64,000 nt of DNA from Pseudobdellovibrionaceae bacterium (GCA_019637955.1 JAHBUS010000002.1:1-64000), one strand, 5' to 3'. Shown: positions 15,241-24,707, counted from the first letter of the stretch. Numbers and translations: made by a program. The notes: generated by a model not told the origin, from the letters alone.

Positions 15241-17877
15241 CTAAACGGTGCCGTTTACGACGTAACGATAGGTGCTCTTTGAGTGGTGCGTCTTTGGAAA
15301 AACGAACGCCACGGCAAAGGCATCGCCCGCCGCCTGAAGCGGCATGGTCTGAGAGGGTGAATCCAGGTGCGTTTTGATCTCCGCCTCCGTCATCTGGAGG
15401 TTGGGATTGAGTGCATAAAGCATGAGCAGGCCACGGTCCCGTGGGCGAAGGTTCTGACGGAAATACACTTCTGTTAGCTCGGGCTCATTCTTGAAGATTT
15501 CCTCGGTGGTTCTCACGTCGGCGTTCAAGAGCTGGTCCTTGAGGTCGATCAGCTCGTCTCTGGGCGCGGTGATAACCTTGATATGATCCGCGCCTGGATC
15601 TCGCTCGGATCTGGTCTTTTTCATCACGGAACGATCCACCTTAAAAACGCTGCGGCCCGACCCAATATCAAGGGAAGTCCCTGTTTTGGGCGACATGACC
15701 GCCACGGACCATTTCGTAAGCTCTCCCGCTTTCGTCAAATCGTGAATGTAGTCCACAATCATTTTCGCGGTGAACCGGATATTCGCCGCGCTGAAGTTGT
15801 ATCTTTCCATGAACTGAAGAATCAGCTCGGGGCTCACGTCCCGATACAGGAGAGATGCAGACAAGTCTTCGAATCCTGACGCTACGGATTTTCCGTGGTA
15901 CTTCTCGATGCCATCAAGAAGTTGAACAACGGCCTGAAAATTTGAGCGCAGGAGAGCGGCATCCTTCAGATTCATATACAAGGCTTGAATCTTGGACGCC
16001 GAATAGGTCAGAGAAGCGGACTGCGCGCTTCTCATTTTGAGGTTCGATGTCACGGTCATTGTTGGGTGAGTTCGAATTCTTAGCCCCACGTCTTTAGGGC
16101 GTTCGCGGTTCGCAGCCATCGTTTTGATCTCGTCCCGAACCTCCTGCTCCACGGTTGCCAAGTGGTAGAACTTCGATTGAAGATCATCCGAGACGTAGAT
16201 CCTCGTCAGATCAACATAGTCAGGTCTGTATCCGAACCATCGTCCCATTTGTAGAAGCGTGTCGTACCCCTTAGACCCGCGAACGAAGTAGCTGGTCGTC
16301 AGCCCTTCGAGAGTAAGACCCCGCGACAAGGTGTTCCCGCCGATGACGATTCCCCAAAACGGATCTGGTCGGTCGTAGGTCAGACGCTCCTCGGACTCAT
16401 GGTTCTCCATGATGATCTCAAGGCGCTCGATGAATTTCTCCGTATTTTTCCAGATCGTCGAAAACGGCGGTACGACGGCCGCGTTGAATGTCTTGGACGA
16501 GGATACAGGAAGGAAATCCCTTTCCCAAATCGCCTGAAGGCGCTCCATCAGCTCCGGAGATTCCTCTTTTCGATCCAGCTTCAGATTCAGAACGTAGTCG
16601 TCGAAGGCATCTTTCAAGGTCATATGTTGAGCGACCAGATGGGACGTGTGCATCAGCATGGTCATATGCTGCTTCCACTGGTTTCGCGCCAGCCGCGCCG
16701 AGCAGCCGACAATGAACGCGTCGAACGCTTCGATCATAGACGGCAGAATCGGATCTTCCGGCAGAGTTCCTTTGGCCTTTCTCTTTCCCGAAAGCCTGGC
16801 CGCTTCGTTGTCTGGGATCGTGCGAATCACAGGAAGGCCAGTCAACGCGCCTCTGGGCTCAATCGTATCCCGCCCGAACAGCTCTTCCGTTCCGACATAC
16901 CCAACTGGCTTTTCAAGGCTTACCAGAAAATCTTTCGGGAACAGATCGTCGTCAACGGAAGCGTCAATGAGGACGTTCGCAAACGGTGTCGCCGTGTATC
17001 CGACATAGCTGATAATCGGAAATCGTTTGATGATGTTCCGGATATGGTCGTTGATGGCGGTGGGATCATCCTCAGGGCGATTGGTGTTCACGCTAGCCTG
17101 ATCGGACTCATCGTCGATAACGAGGGCCGGGCAACGCCTCAAGGTTTCCTCGGAGGCTTCACTTAGCCACGAGTTGAAGTTTCTCAACACCGCCGAATTT
17201 TTCTTCAACACGACCAGCGTGAAGCCGTCACTTCCACCCAGAGCACGATTCGCGGTCACGAACTGCTTCTTCTGGAAATCGCCCTTTTCGTCCACCTTCG
17301 TCAGCGTCGTGCAGGCGGACTCCTTTGGAACAACGATCTCCTCATGTAAGCGGGCCTGGGTTTGCAGTCGAAGGATGTTGTGCATCCCCGCGAACACCAC
17401 GACGAGCTTGTAGCCGGCATCCACCGATTTGGAAATCACCGCCGAAAAGTTGGCCGTTTTCCCGCTTTGGACATAGCCGAGAACCAAGCCCTTCACGGCA
17501 CGAGGAACCTGGGACTTCGGAGGAGCCAGATGCGCGACGACAGTTGAAGATGAATGATCGAGGCTTCGGACCATATCATCAGACCAGGCGCGCGATTTCT
17601 TGTGTCTTAAAACTTCTGTCAAGAGCTGCCAATGTGACTGAGGATCGTCGGACGGCCCCTTGTACCAGCTCTCATACTCCTGATCGTCAACGAGGGTGTT
17701 GACGGTTTGGGCGGCCCGGATCGTTCCGCTTTGAGCCTTAAACGCGGCCATTGCCGCCTCGATCTCCTCATCCGAGGCGACAGCTCTCAGGCGGCGAGCG
17801 ATGTCGCCCAGCGGACGCCCCAAAGCCAGGTGATCTTGGATCGAATCAATCAGGTATTGTTTGCGGTCTTCGCTCAT
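15241..17877 (-). CDS. Z1-domain helicase/ATPase of a defence system
   Basis: 878 residues. A helicase-like ATPase core carries GYVQSGKTANFSAVI (Walker A, near 134), VIDDESDQASVN (DExx box, near 255), SYVGYTATPFANVLID (TATP motif III, near 295) and then the Z1 domain GGNTLSRGLTLEGLTTSYFVRGSKGYDTLLQMGRWFGYR (near 520-560). Z1 proteins were described in comparative genomics as partners of MORC/MutL-like ATPases and methylases in restriction-like systems. No MORC-like ATPase or methylase is coupled here; instead it is followed by DUF2779 and McrBC on the same strand. It is the first gene of that run, and its promoter should lie in 17878-18030. Confidence 0.87.
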   Translation of the reverse strand: MSEDRKQYLIDSIQDHLALGRPLGDIARRLRAVASDEEIEAAMAAFKAQSGTIRAAQTVNTLVDDQEYESWYKGPSDDPQSHWQLLTEVLRHKKSRAWSDDMVRSLDHSSSTVVAHLAPPKSQVPRAVKGLVLGYVQSGKTANFSAVISKSVDAGYKLVVVFAGMHNILRLQTQARLHEEIVVPKESACTTLTKVDEKGDFQKKQFVTANRALGGSDGFTLVVLKKNSAVLRNFNSWLSEASEETLRRCPALVIDDESDQASVNTNRPEDDPTAINDHIRNIIKRFPIISYVGYTATPFANVLIDASVDDDLFPKDFLVSLEKPVGYVGTEELFGRDTIEPRGALTGLPVIRTIPDNEAARLSGKRKAKGTLPEDPILPSMIEAFDAFIVGCSARLARNQWKQHMTMLMHTSHLVAQHMTLKDAFDDYVLNLKLDRKEESPELMERLQAIWERDFLPVSSSKTFNAAVVPPFSTIWKNTEKFIERLEIIMENHESEERLTYDRPDPFWGIVIGGNTLSRGLTLEGLTTSYFVRGSKGYDTLLQMGRWFGYRPDYVDLTRIYVSDDLQSKFYHLATVEQEVRDEIKTMAANRERPKDVGLRIRTHPTMTVTSNLKMRSAQSASLTYSASKIQALYMNLKDAALLRSNFQAVVQLLDGIEKYHGKSVASGFEDLSASLLYRDVSPELILQFMERYNFSAANIRFTAKMIVDYIHDLTKAGELTKWSVAVMSPKTGTSLDIGSGRSVFKVDRSVMKKTRSERDPGADHIKVITAPRDELIDLKDQLLNADVRTTEEIFKNEPELTEVYFRQNLRPRDRGLLMLYALNPNLQMTEAEIKTHLDSPSQTMPLQAAGDAFAVAFVFPKTHHSKSTYRYVVNGTV

Positions 17878-17971
17878 GGGCCTTCCAAGCTGAGGTAATT
17901 TCTAAATTGTAGGCATCTTTTACAAATGACGCATTACGCTATGCAAAATGCTGTCTAAATAAGCACGTTTT

Positions 17972-18001
17972 TTGTTGAACATTGTCAAACGGAATTATAC
18001 G
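17972..18001 (+). promoter_or_regulatory. Candidate sigma70 promoter for RHH/radical-SAM/ASCH operon
   Basis: TTGTTG at 17972-17977, an 18-bp spacer, and TATACG at 17996-18001, 30 bp before the ATG at 18031. It lies in the 153-bp space divergent from the Z1 gene. Found by eye; the -10 box is imperfect. Confidence 0.45.
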
Positions 18002-18030
18002 AAGCCAGCCAATTGTTACGAGGAACTTAA

Positions 18031-18237
18031 ATGGGCAAAGTGCGCGGCGTCCGCTTCTCTGATGATGAAGAGAAGCTAATCGAAGAATTCCTTCGCAAAA
18101 ATACACTGCTAGATTTTTCGACCTTGGCGAAGGTTGCGATCTTGGAGTTCATCAAGAGACCACGCTTGGCCTTGATCCCTGTAAAGACTGAACGAAAGGA
18201 AAGTGGCAATGGACGAACAATACCGCGAACAAACTGA
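18031..18237 (+). CDS. Small ribbon-helix-helix-like protein
   Basis: 68 residues. The pattern VRGVRFSDDEEKLIEEFLRKNTLLDFSTLAKVAILEFIKRP (a beta strand then two amphipathic helices) fits a ribbon-helix-helix DNA-binding fold. Start ATG follows GAGGAAC. Its 3' end overlaps the radical-SAM gene by 29 bp, so it heads a three-gene operon with the SPL-like and ASCH proteins. It may autoregulate the operon or be the antitoxin-like partner; neither is shown. Confidence 0.6.
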   Translation: MGKVRGVRFSDDEEKLIEEFLRKNTLLDFSTLAKVAILEFIKRPRLALIPVKTERKESGNGRTIPRTN

Positions 18238-19633
18238 ATCAACGGCAAGCATTCTCCATTTTCCCAGAACGTCGGTCGCACAGAATCTTCCGCCACTTTT
18301 GGAAACAAAGCCTGAAGTCCGTCGTATTCCAACGCCTCAGTACGACAAGCTGATTGCGGAAGCTGAAAAACTGGACAAAAAATCCAAGTATCCGTGCAAG
18401 TTCGATTATACAATTTACCGCGATCTTGAAACCCGATATGCAGACCGTCCCATTCGCGGCGGGGTTTCATATGGAAAACCCCTAAAACTCGTCAATTCAC
18501 ACTCTACTTGCCAACAATGCTTATACGCCTTCGAAATGGATACTTATGGGCGTGGCTGCGCCCACGATTGCGTCTATTGCTACGCGAGAGCACAACTTAC
18601 AGTGCATGGATATTGGAACAATCCGATTCCGGTTCCCGTCGATCTCAATGAAGTGAGAAAAATATTTTATACGATCTTTGAGACGCAGAAGCCTTCGAAA
18701 TGGCGGTCTATCATGGAGCAGCGAATTCCACTGCGAATTGGCTCCATGACCGACTCGTTCATGTTTTCCGATAAGAAATATAAAATCACGCAGGAGGTTT
18801 TGCGTCTCCTGAATTATTATCAGTACCCATATATCATCTTCACCAGATCCGATCTTATTGCTCACGACGAATACCTGATGTTACTTGATCGCAAGCTAAC
18901 CTCTGTTCACATGAGCATTTCGTCAATTAACGACGAACTGAACCGCAAAATAGAACCAGGTGCTCCGTCTGCCAAAAGAAGACTGGCGGCCACACAAAAG
19001 CTAGTAGAGGCGGGCGTTTGGTCCACCGTTAGAATCAACCCTTTGTTTCCCATCTATCCTGACGGATACTTCACCGATCCGGATTTCGTTCGATCATCCA
19101 ATACGCCAAAGTTTGATTTCAGCTCTTTTGAAATGGTTGATGCAATTGCAGATCACAAGATACCATCCTTCCTTGCAGGATTTGGTCGCTTTAGTCCGTA
19201 TGCAATGAAAAGCATTGAGCAGGCCACGGGAGTCAATCTTCGCCCCTTCTTTAAGAAGGAGCTGGTGGTAGGCGCACGTTTAGATTGGCGATTCTCGGAT
19301 CAAGAGATCCGCTACTATTATTCTGAGTATAAGCGTCGGGCGGTCACTCGCGGCCTCCAGTTTACAACGTGTTATATTGGCAATGGCGAGGGTCATTTTT
19401 GGAGAGATCAGGATCTTTGGAGCAACAAAAAGGACTGCTGTAACGTCAAAGGAAAAATTGCTTCGTTTAATACAGATTCAAGGCAAGTTCCTTTCGAAGA
19501 GCGCCTTGCGCACTCGACTAGTAAATGTGCGACCCCCACGAGTACGCGACTACATGAGCCGCTTGGACAGGCACATCTCAAGCTCACTTCACGCCAATCA
19601 ACCGACGGGTTGGGGATGGAGCCGACCCCTTGA
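18209..19633 (+). CDS. Radical SAM protein, spore-photoproduct-lyase-like
   Basis: 474 residues from ATG 18209, placed 8 bp after AAGGA. The cluster-binding motif is GRGCAHDCVYCYARAQ near residue 114 (C-x3-C-x2-C). An upstream NSHSTCQQCLYAFEMDTYGRGC region, and later RIGSMTDSFMFSDKKYKITQEVLRLL and a VRINPLFPIYPDG strand, match the SPL-like branch often annotated 'SPL family radical SAM protein'. The extreme C-terminus is low-complexity. True spore photoproduct lyases repair DNA in spore formers; this branch is widespread in mobile islands with unknown substrate. It ends with TTGA overlapping the ASCH gene. Confidence 0.85.
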   Translation: MDEQYREQTESTASILHFPRTSVAQNLPPLLETKPEVRRIPTPQYDKLIAEAEKLDKKSKYPCKFDYTIYRDLETRYADRPIRGGVSYGKPLKLVNSHSTCQQCLYAFEMDTYGRGCAHDCVYCYARAQLTVHGYWNNPIPVPVDLNEVRKIFYTIFETQKPSKWRSIMEQRIPLRIGSMTDSFMFSDKKYKITQEVLRLLNYYQYPYIIFTRSDLIAHDEYLMLLDRKLTSVHMSISSINDELNRKIEPGAPSAKRRLAATQKLVEAGVWSTVRINPLFPIYPDGYFTDPDFVRSSNTPKFDFSSFEMVDAIADHKIPSFLAGFGRFSPYAMKSIEQATGVNLRPFFKKELVVGARLDWRFSDQEIRYYYSEYKRRAVTRGLQFTTCYIGNGEGHFWRDQDLWSNKKDCCNVKGKIASFNTDSRQVPFEERLAHSTSKCATPTSTRLHEPLGQAHLKLTSRQSTDGLGMEPTP

Positions 19634-20025
19634 ATGTTCCGACAGAGACACCGGGCCTGACTATTCAAGCGCCGATCAGCAGGCTGATTCTTGACGGCTC
19701 GAAGTCGGTGGAAACCAGGACGTATCCGCTATCTAAAAAATATATAGGGAAGACGATGGCGCTGATTGAAACCCCAGGGCCGACCCGCGACTTCAAATCG
19801 AGAGTAATTGGCTTTGTTACCTTCAGCCGATGCTTCCGGTATAAAAATAAAAAAGATTTTTACAAAGACTACCCAAGACACAAGGTTGATCCGAAATCTC
19901 CGTGGGCGTGGTCGGACGAAAAGCCCAAGTGGGGCTGGGAAGTCAGCCGCGTTGAGCCAATTTCCCCTCCGCGAAATCTAAGAAAGCGCCCTGGTATTAT
20001 ATATACCAAAAGCACAATCTTCTAA
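19630..20025 (+). CDS. ASCH-domain protein coupled to radical SAM gene
   Basis: 131 residues with a probable TTG start overlapping the radical-SAM stop (TTGA). The ASCH core is clear: LTIQAPISRLILDGSKSVETRTYPLSKKYIGKTMALIETPG (P-x-x-x-I-x-x-G-x-K-x-x-E-x-R) followed by VIGFVTFSRCFRY. The family binds or processes modified RNA nucleotides. Tight coupling to a radical SAM enzyme suggests joint modification and reading or removal of a nucleotide mark. The gene meets the type IIG gene tail to tail with no gap. Confidence 0.82.
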   Translation: MNVPTETPGLTIQAPISRLILDGSKSVETRTYPLSKKYIGKTMALIETPGPTRDFKSRVIGFVTFSRCFRYKNKKDFYKDYPRHKVDPKSPWAWSDEKPKWGWEVSRVEPISPPRNLRKRPGIIYTKSTIF

Positions 20026-23000
20026 TTATGCGCTTCTGCTTTTTCGAACTGTGTCTTTGTAAAACTCAATGATCGCCTCATCAATCGAATTCATCTTTTT
20101 CTCAAGCTTGGCGATCTCTTCGAGATTCGGCATGGGAATTTTGAATACGTTGACATTCTTCACCTGAGCTAATGCTCGGCCCTTTTCCTGAGTTATTGAT
20201 TGATAGATCGAATTGATCGTGTTCGAGTTTAGAACTCTTACAAGCAATCCAGAGAACTTCCTGAACTCGGACCTTAGTTTAATATTATGAACGGAGTCCA
20301 AAGTTCTGTATGCCTTTGTATTTTGAGTCGCGTGGAGCGAATCTCCCGTTTGCCTCAAGATAACTACATCCTCCGCAAACATATCGGAAGTTTTAGGAGA
20401 ATTGAGCTCGAACCACTTGAGGGAACCCTTTTTCACCTTTGATCGCCCCTTGAGCGTGCTCTTGAAATTCCCAATGTGATTCAAGATTTCATTTGGAATT
20501 TCCTTTTCAGATTTGCCATTCAATACGACCAGAGATTTCTCTACACCACGAATTTTTCCACGCTCAAAGTCAGAGCCTCGCAGGATAGGATACACAAACG
20601 GATATTTTGAGAATCGGCCTTTTTCGACAAGAAAAGCGTCGTTGCATCCGGTCTCAACACCCTTCGAGAAATACTCCACCATGTTTTCTAGCGATACGGT
20701 GCCTTTCGAGCTAAAGGCTAGATTCAATAGCTCAAACGAATCATCCTCTCCATGTTCACCCAATAGAAAGGCGGGCTTTTCATCAAACGACAGTACCATC
20801 ACGCGGTCAGGCATGGTCGTAAGCGTTTTCAAAACGCCCCCTTTCTTTTCTTTTTCGACCTGCCTCAGTGCCAGACCAGGCAGAAAACTGAATGCTTTTT
20901 TTGCAAGAACATTCTGGATAAGGTGGATAGAGGTTGGAGCGGTTACACCGGGGAAGATGCCGTCGCCAAGGTCGATGAGCGCCAAGGGTTTATGGTCAAC
21001 AGCGATCTTTCGCAGATCATAGTATTCATCCTGGAGAAGCGATGGGCTTGGAATAACCCACGCAACATAGCCGCCATCTTTCGCGAGATCAAAACTGGCG
21101 CGATAAAAGTATTTGAACGAATCCTTTACCTTGGTATTCAACTCCGGATACTGACGCGCGAGCTTGGCATGAGTATCTTCCGAAATAGCAGCTCCCCACG
21201 GGGGGTTGCCGATAATTGCGTCAAATCCACCAGCAGCAAAGACTTCTTTGAACTCGCCTTTCCAGTTGAATGATCCAGAAATCGAGTCTCCGGCCTTTAA
21301 CTGGTCATCTAAATTCTCAAGACGACGACCGACAGCAGCGCTTTCAAGCCAGAGGCTCATCTTTGCCAGTTTGACAGCGCGATCATTCAGATCCACACCA
21401 AAAATGCAGTTGTGAAGGATGAGTTGCTTGGCTTCCATAAGGGACATTTGCAAATCATCATTGGTTTCAAGTTCGAGCTTTTCCAGATATTTCTTGGCAA
21501 CGTAGCCAAGACATCCTGAGAGAAAGTGACCTGATCCCATCGCAGGGTCACAGAGCTTGATTTTTAAGATCTCTTTACTGCTTCTTGCTTCTAAAAGCTG
21601 GTCCGCTGTTAGAGCAACGAGGTATTGCACTACATAGTCGGGGGTATAGTAGCTGCCGGTGGCCTTACGGTCGGAGTTGTCGGGGGTAAAATAGAGTTCG
21701 CCTTTCCTGACCTTTGGAACATCAAGATCCTTGATTTTGGCGCTGTCCAGATTGGCTTCTTGCCATTGTCGTTTTTGCCAGATCAGGCCGGAGTCGGCTC
21801 TATCAATTTTGAACTCCAAAAAGCTCTCGTAGATCGATCCAAGTTGCCGGGGTGAGAAAAAATTAAATGGAATCTGCTGGAATTTTTTTCCGAGCACATC
21901 TGACTTTGTATATCCAAGTTCAAAAAGAATCCTAACCATATCGCGGTTCGAAACTTTATGCGCTTGGACATATTTCCACTCGTCTTTGCTAAAAATCGAC
22001 TCACGGAATCCGACGATTTCGAACTCGGAAAACTCACTTCCAGTTCCATTCTGAACATAGTTGGTGAGCTTCAAGAGCCGATCATAAAGCTCGGTTCCGT
22101 CAGCTTTGTAGTCAAAGTCTTTCGCAAAAACACGCTTCAGCGTGAGGATATTGAGATTATCTTCTTCTTTGACCGGATCATAGAATTCCAATTTGTCGAT
22201 AATATTTGATAGAGAAATTTTTCTGTAGATGGGACTTTGGCGAACGGGCAGAATACCGCGAGATTCGCAATATCTGATGAACAGAATGTTAAACAATTGA
22301 GATTCGGAAACATTTCGCACAACTGAGTAGTCAGAGTTAGACTTCGCGGCACTGGCTTTGTAGTAGGCGTTGCAGGCCACCGTCATTGCCTTTACAAAAC
22401 GTGCCTTCAGGTCTTCTTCGACTTGGGTCGAATACTTCTTGCTGTACTCCAACAGCTCATCAAGAAACCTGGGACCGCCATCGGCTCTGAACACGGCTTC
22501 TTTGCAGAAGAGGTGGAAAAAGTATTTGGCATTATCAATGAACAGTTGGTAGTCGTCGGCCTTATCCAATCCTGCATTTATATGCCTCATTAAATGTCCC
22601 AGATTGAACTGGAAGCAACGGCGAAAGCTGCCGGACGAAAGCTCTCTGCTGTAAATGCGCCACGTTTTCCCATCCGTCAGAATGCCGTAGTCCTTCTTCA
22701 AAACATCCATGTACTTCAACGTCTGATCTTCGAAGTCGAACGCCCGCGTAGAGTCAACTTCATCCTTTTTGTCAGCGCGTTTCCCGTTTTCGATCTTGCT
22801 CGATTTAACCTCATCGAGTCGGGCCCAATATTTTGCTTCAATCGGCAGAATGACGGACGAACTGGCTTCGTCCAACTTTTCGTCGCCCTTTTTCTTCTCG
22901 ATGTATTTCAGCTCTTTGGGGTCATTAACGATAATCAAGTCGGGCTTGTATGTTTTCAACTCTCCGGACTCTCTTACTGTGAAGGGCTCATCCTCCGCCC

Positions 23001-23334
23001 AGGGCTCTTGATTCGGTGAGCAATTGTCCATATATCCAAGCATTCTGAGAACGGGCTTGATGAAGCGATTGATTGTGTTGCGCTCGCTCCACGAGTTGAG
23101 ATCATCTTCCCTCAACTCCTCGCAAAGATTTCTGAACTGGTTGCAAAAAAGGTAGAAGGGGCCAGCTTCGTCGAAATCCCATTTTTCGCGGTACTTGCTG
23201 GGCACATCATTTTGCAAATACACTTCGTTGAACAGAGAACTCTGCCAGAAAAGGTTATGATTGTTTTGCGGAAGCTCACGGCTTTGTTCTTCGTGTTGTG
23301 GAGTGGGATTCTTCTTTTTGGCAGATCTAGACAT
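20026..23334 (-). CDS. Type IIG (Eco57I-like) restriction-modification enzyme
   Basis: 1102 residues fusing cleavage, methylation and specificity. The N-terminal nuclease has YKPDLIIVND near 130 and ILPIEAKYWARLD near 165 (D...E-x-K). The N6-adenine methylase follows: SYYTPDYVVQYLVALT, CDPAMGSGHFLSG (motif I, near 600), DLNDRAVKLAKMSLWLES and the catalytic IIGNPPWG (motif IV, NPPW, near 710). The C-terminal 300 residues form a target-recognition part (TGCNDAFLVEKGRFSKYPFVYPILRGSDFERG). It should methylate and cut the same site without a separate methylase. It is 3 bp downstream of the cold-shock gene, in one transcript. Confidence 0.92.
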   Translation of the reverse strand: MSRSAKKKNPTPQHEEQSRELPQNNHNLFWQSSLFNEVYLQNDVPSKYREKWDFDEAGPFYLFCNQFRNLCEELREDDLNSWSERNTINRFIKPVLRMLGYMDNCSPNQEPWAEDEPFTVRESGELKTYKPDLIIVNDPKELKYIEKKKGDEKLDEASSSVILPIEAKYWARLDEVKSSKIENGKRADKKDEVDSTRAFDFEDQTLKYMDVLKKDYGILTDGKTWRIYSRELSSGSFRRCFQFNLGHLMRHINAGLDKADDYQLFIDNAKYFFHLFCKEAVFRADGGPRFLDELLEYSKKYSTQVEEDLKARFVKAMTVACNAYYKASAAKSNSDYSVVRNVSESQLFNILFIRYCESRGILPVRQSPIYRKISLSNIIDKLEFYDPVKEEDNLNILTLKRVFAKDFDYKADGTELYDRLLKLTNYVQNGTGSEFSEFEIVGFRESIFSKDEWKYVQAHKVSNRDMVRILFELGYTKSDVLGKKFQQIPFNFFSPRQLGSIYESFLEFKIDRADSGLIWQKRQWQEANLDSAKIKDLDVPKVRKGELYFTPDNSDRKATGSYYTPDYVVQYLVALTADQLLEARSSKEILKIKLCDPAMGSGHFLSGCLGYVAKKYLEKLELETNDDLQMSLMEAKQLILHNCIFGVDLNDRAVKLAKMSLWLESAAVGRRLENLDDQLKAGDSISGSFNWKGEFKEVFAAGGFDAIIGNPPWGAAISEDTHAKLARQYPELNTKVKDSFKYFYRASFDLAKDGGYVAWVIPSPSLLQDEYYDLRKIAVDHKPLALIDLGDGIFPGVTAPTSIHLIQNVLAKKAFSFLPGLALRQVEKEKKGGVLKTLTTMPDRVMVLSFDEKPAFLLGEHGEDDSFELLNLAFSSKGTVSLENMVEYFSKGVETGCNDAFLVEKGRFSKYPFVYPILRGSDFERGKIRGVEKSLVVLNGKSEKEIPNEILNHIGNFKSTLKGRSKVKKGSLKWFELNSPKTSDMFAEDVVILRQTGDSLHATQNTKAYRTLDSVHNIKLRSEFRKFSGLLVRVLNSNTINSIYQSITQEKGRALAQVKNVNVFKIPMPNLEEIAKLEKKMNSIDEAIIEFYKDTVRKSRSA

Positions 23335-23337
23335 AGC

Positions 23338-23574
23338 CTACACTTCCTTCACGCGAGAAACTTGAGCGAACGTCACGTCGTCAATGAGTTGAAATTTGAC
23401 CTTCTTGTTGTCCTTCAACGATTTCCATTTTTTTTCGGAGTCAATTGCGGAGTAGTGGACGTAATACGACTGGCCGTCGTCGGACTTAATCATGCCTTCG
23501 CCGGATTTTTCGTCGAACCAATGAACGGTTCCGAGTTGCCAAGCTTGTGAAATGGTTTTCGAGCGCGCCATAAA
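23338..23574 (-). CDS. Cold-shock-domain protein
   Basis: 78 residues from the ATG at 23574, well placed after GGAGGAAG. The sequence AWQLGTVHWFDEKSGEGMIKSDDGQSYYVHYSAI is a cold-shock domain with RNP1-like (GEGMI) and RNP2-like (YYVHYSAI) motifs, although the usual GFGFI and VFVHFSAI are changed. Such OB-fold proteins bind single-stranded nucleic acid. It precedes the type IIG enzyme by 3 bp, so it may tune that enzyme's expression or act with it on ssDNA. Confidence 0.8.
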   Translation of the reverse strand, partial: FMARSKTISQAWQLGTVHWFDEKSGEGMIKSDDGQSYYVHYSAIDSEKKWKSLKDNKKVKFQLIDDVTFAQVSRVKEV

Positions 23575-23736
23575 CTTCCTCCGCTGAAGTATCTTGTTGC
23601 ATCGTCGCTGCGTACTCTTGGTGGACACCAGAGCCGCTGGCTACCTTGCCCGCGACGGTCAAAGAACTTTTCGGTCGGATTCAAAAAACCTAAAGAACGA
23701 AGCGCGTTTACACGGCGGAACTGGTCAAACGAAGGA

Positions 23737-23749
23737 CCCCCTCCGGGGG
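23737..23749. terminator. Small GC-rich hairpin in gap
   Basis: CCCCCTCCGGGGG could form a short stem between the cold-shock gene (starting 23574) and the 3' end of the AAA+ gene (stop 23842). No strong T-run follows, so terminator activity is uncertain. The 267-bp gap shows no gene. Confidence 0.3.
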
Positions 23750-23841
23750 CTGAAACCAGGGCCGAAGCTGATTTTTACCCGGTTACGGATATTTGCTGGA
23801 CCAAGATAATGGATATGAGCCTCGACTAACAGCTGATGAAG

Positions 23842-24675
23842 CTAGGCCCTGGAGACTCCCAGCTCTCGCCGGTACTTGAAGAACGTCCGCCGTTTCAGGC
23901 CAGTGGACTCCTCGAAAATTCGAACCTGATCTTTGACGGCCAGGCCGCGCCGAGAAAGCTGGCGAACCAGTTTCTTTGGATCTTCAGGGGCGGCAACAAC
24001 CATTCGCTCCAGCAAATCGCGCCACTGCTCCCCGTTATGCTGGGCCAGCTCGTACCCCATCTGCAAGGTTCGATAGCTGATTTGTTGGACCGATGTGGCA
24101 CTGATCTTCTGGCTGAGGAATCGCGCAACTTCCGTGGCCTTCTGCGTGTCCGAATACAGATCCTGGTTCCCGGCAGCCTTCTCCAGCAACGCCTTTGCGC
24201 CTGTCGGATCAATATTGATTCTATATGGGAAGCTCCGCGACTTCACCGCCTCGGCATCCGCTGTCGCGGGAAATGAGTTGCACACGATGACCAGCTTGCC
24301 CTCGAAAGTGAACTCTTCGGCGGATGCCTTGCCGCTGGTGGAGCCCCAACGAATCTTCCGCTGCTTTCCCTGCCCCCATGTGGCGGCTTTCAGAATCGCC
24401 ATTGAGCTTTGGTCGCTGAACAGTCCCGCGCAGTCGTCGATAACGACGGTGTTGCGGGCATTGTCGTGCAGGAAATTGAAGAGGTGCAGCGGTGTCGAGT
24501 ACGATCCGAGATGCACTCCGGTCACGCCCGCCGCCCGCAGAGCATCCTCGACGGCCGTTGTCTTGCCCCATCCGGGCGGCCCCTCGATAATCAGGGCGTG
24601 CATCCGCTCGCTGGCTCGGATCGTGAGGAGCAGCCGTTTGATGGCTTCAATGTGATTCAGCGACTCATTCTTCAT
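23842..24675 (-). CDS. AAA+ ATPase with C-terminal HTH-like tail
   Basis: 277 residues. Walker A IIEGPPGWGKTTAVEDAL near residue 32, Walker B TVVIDDCAGLF near 80 and a sensor-1 VIVCNSFPAT near 132 define a small AAA+ motor. The C-terminus (LKRRTFFKYRRELGVS) looks like a short DNA-binding helix pair. It is downstream of the sigma54 regulator but separated by 97 bp holding two inverted repeats, so it is probably a separate unit. Similar ATPases occur in integrative elements; role unknown, perhaps replication, loading or surveillance. Confidence 0.65.
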   Translation of the reverse strand: MKNESLNHIEAIKRLLLTIRASERMHALIIEGPPGWGKTTAVEDALRAAGVTGVHLGSYSTPLHLFNFLHDNARNTVVIDDCAGLFSDQSSMAILKAATWGQGKQRKIRWGSTSGKASAEEFTFEGKLVIVCNSFPATADAEAVKSRSFPYRINIDPTGAKALLEKAAGNQDLYSDTQKATEVARFLSQKISATSVQQISYRTLQMGYELAQHNGEQWRDLLERMVVAAPEDPKKLVRQLSRRGLAVKDQVRIFEESTGLKRRTFFKYRRELGVSRA

Positions 24676-24707
24676 AAAGCCTCACGCATAGGGGGAAGCG
24701 CACGGAA

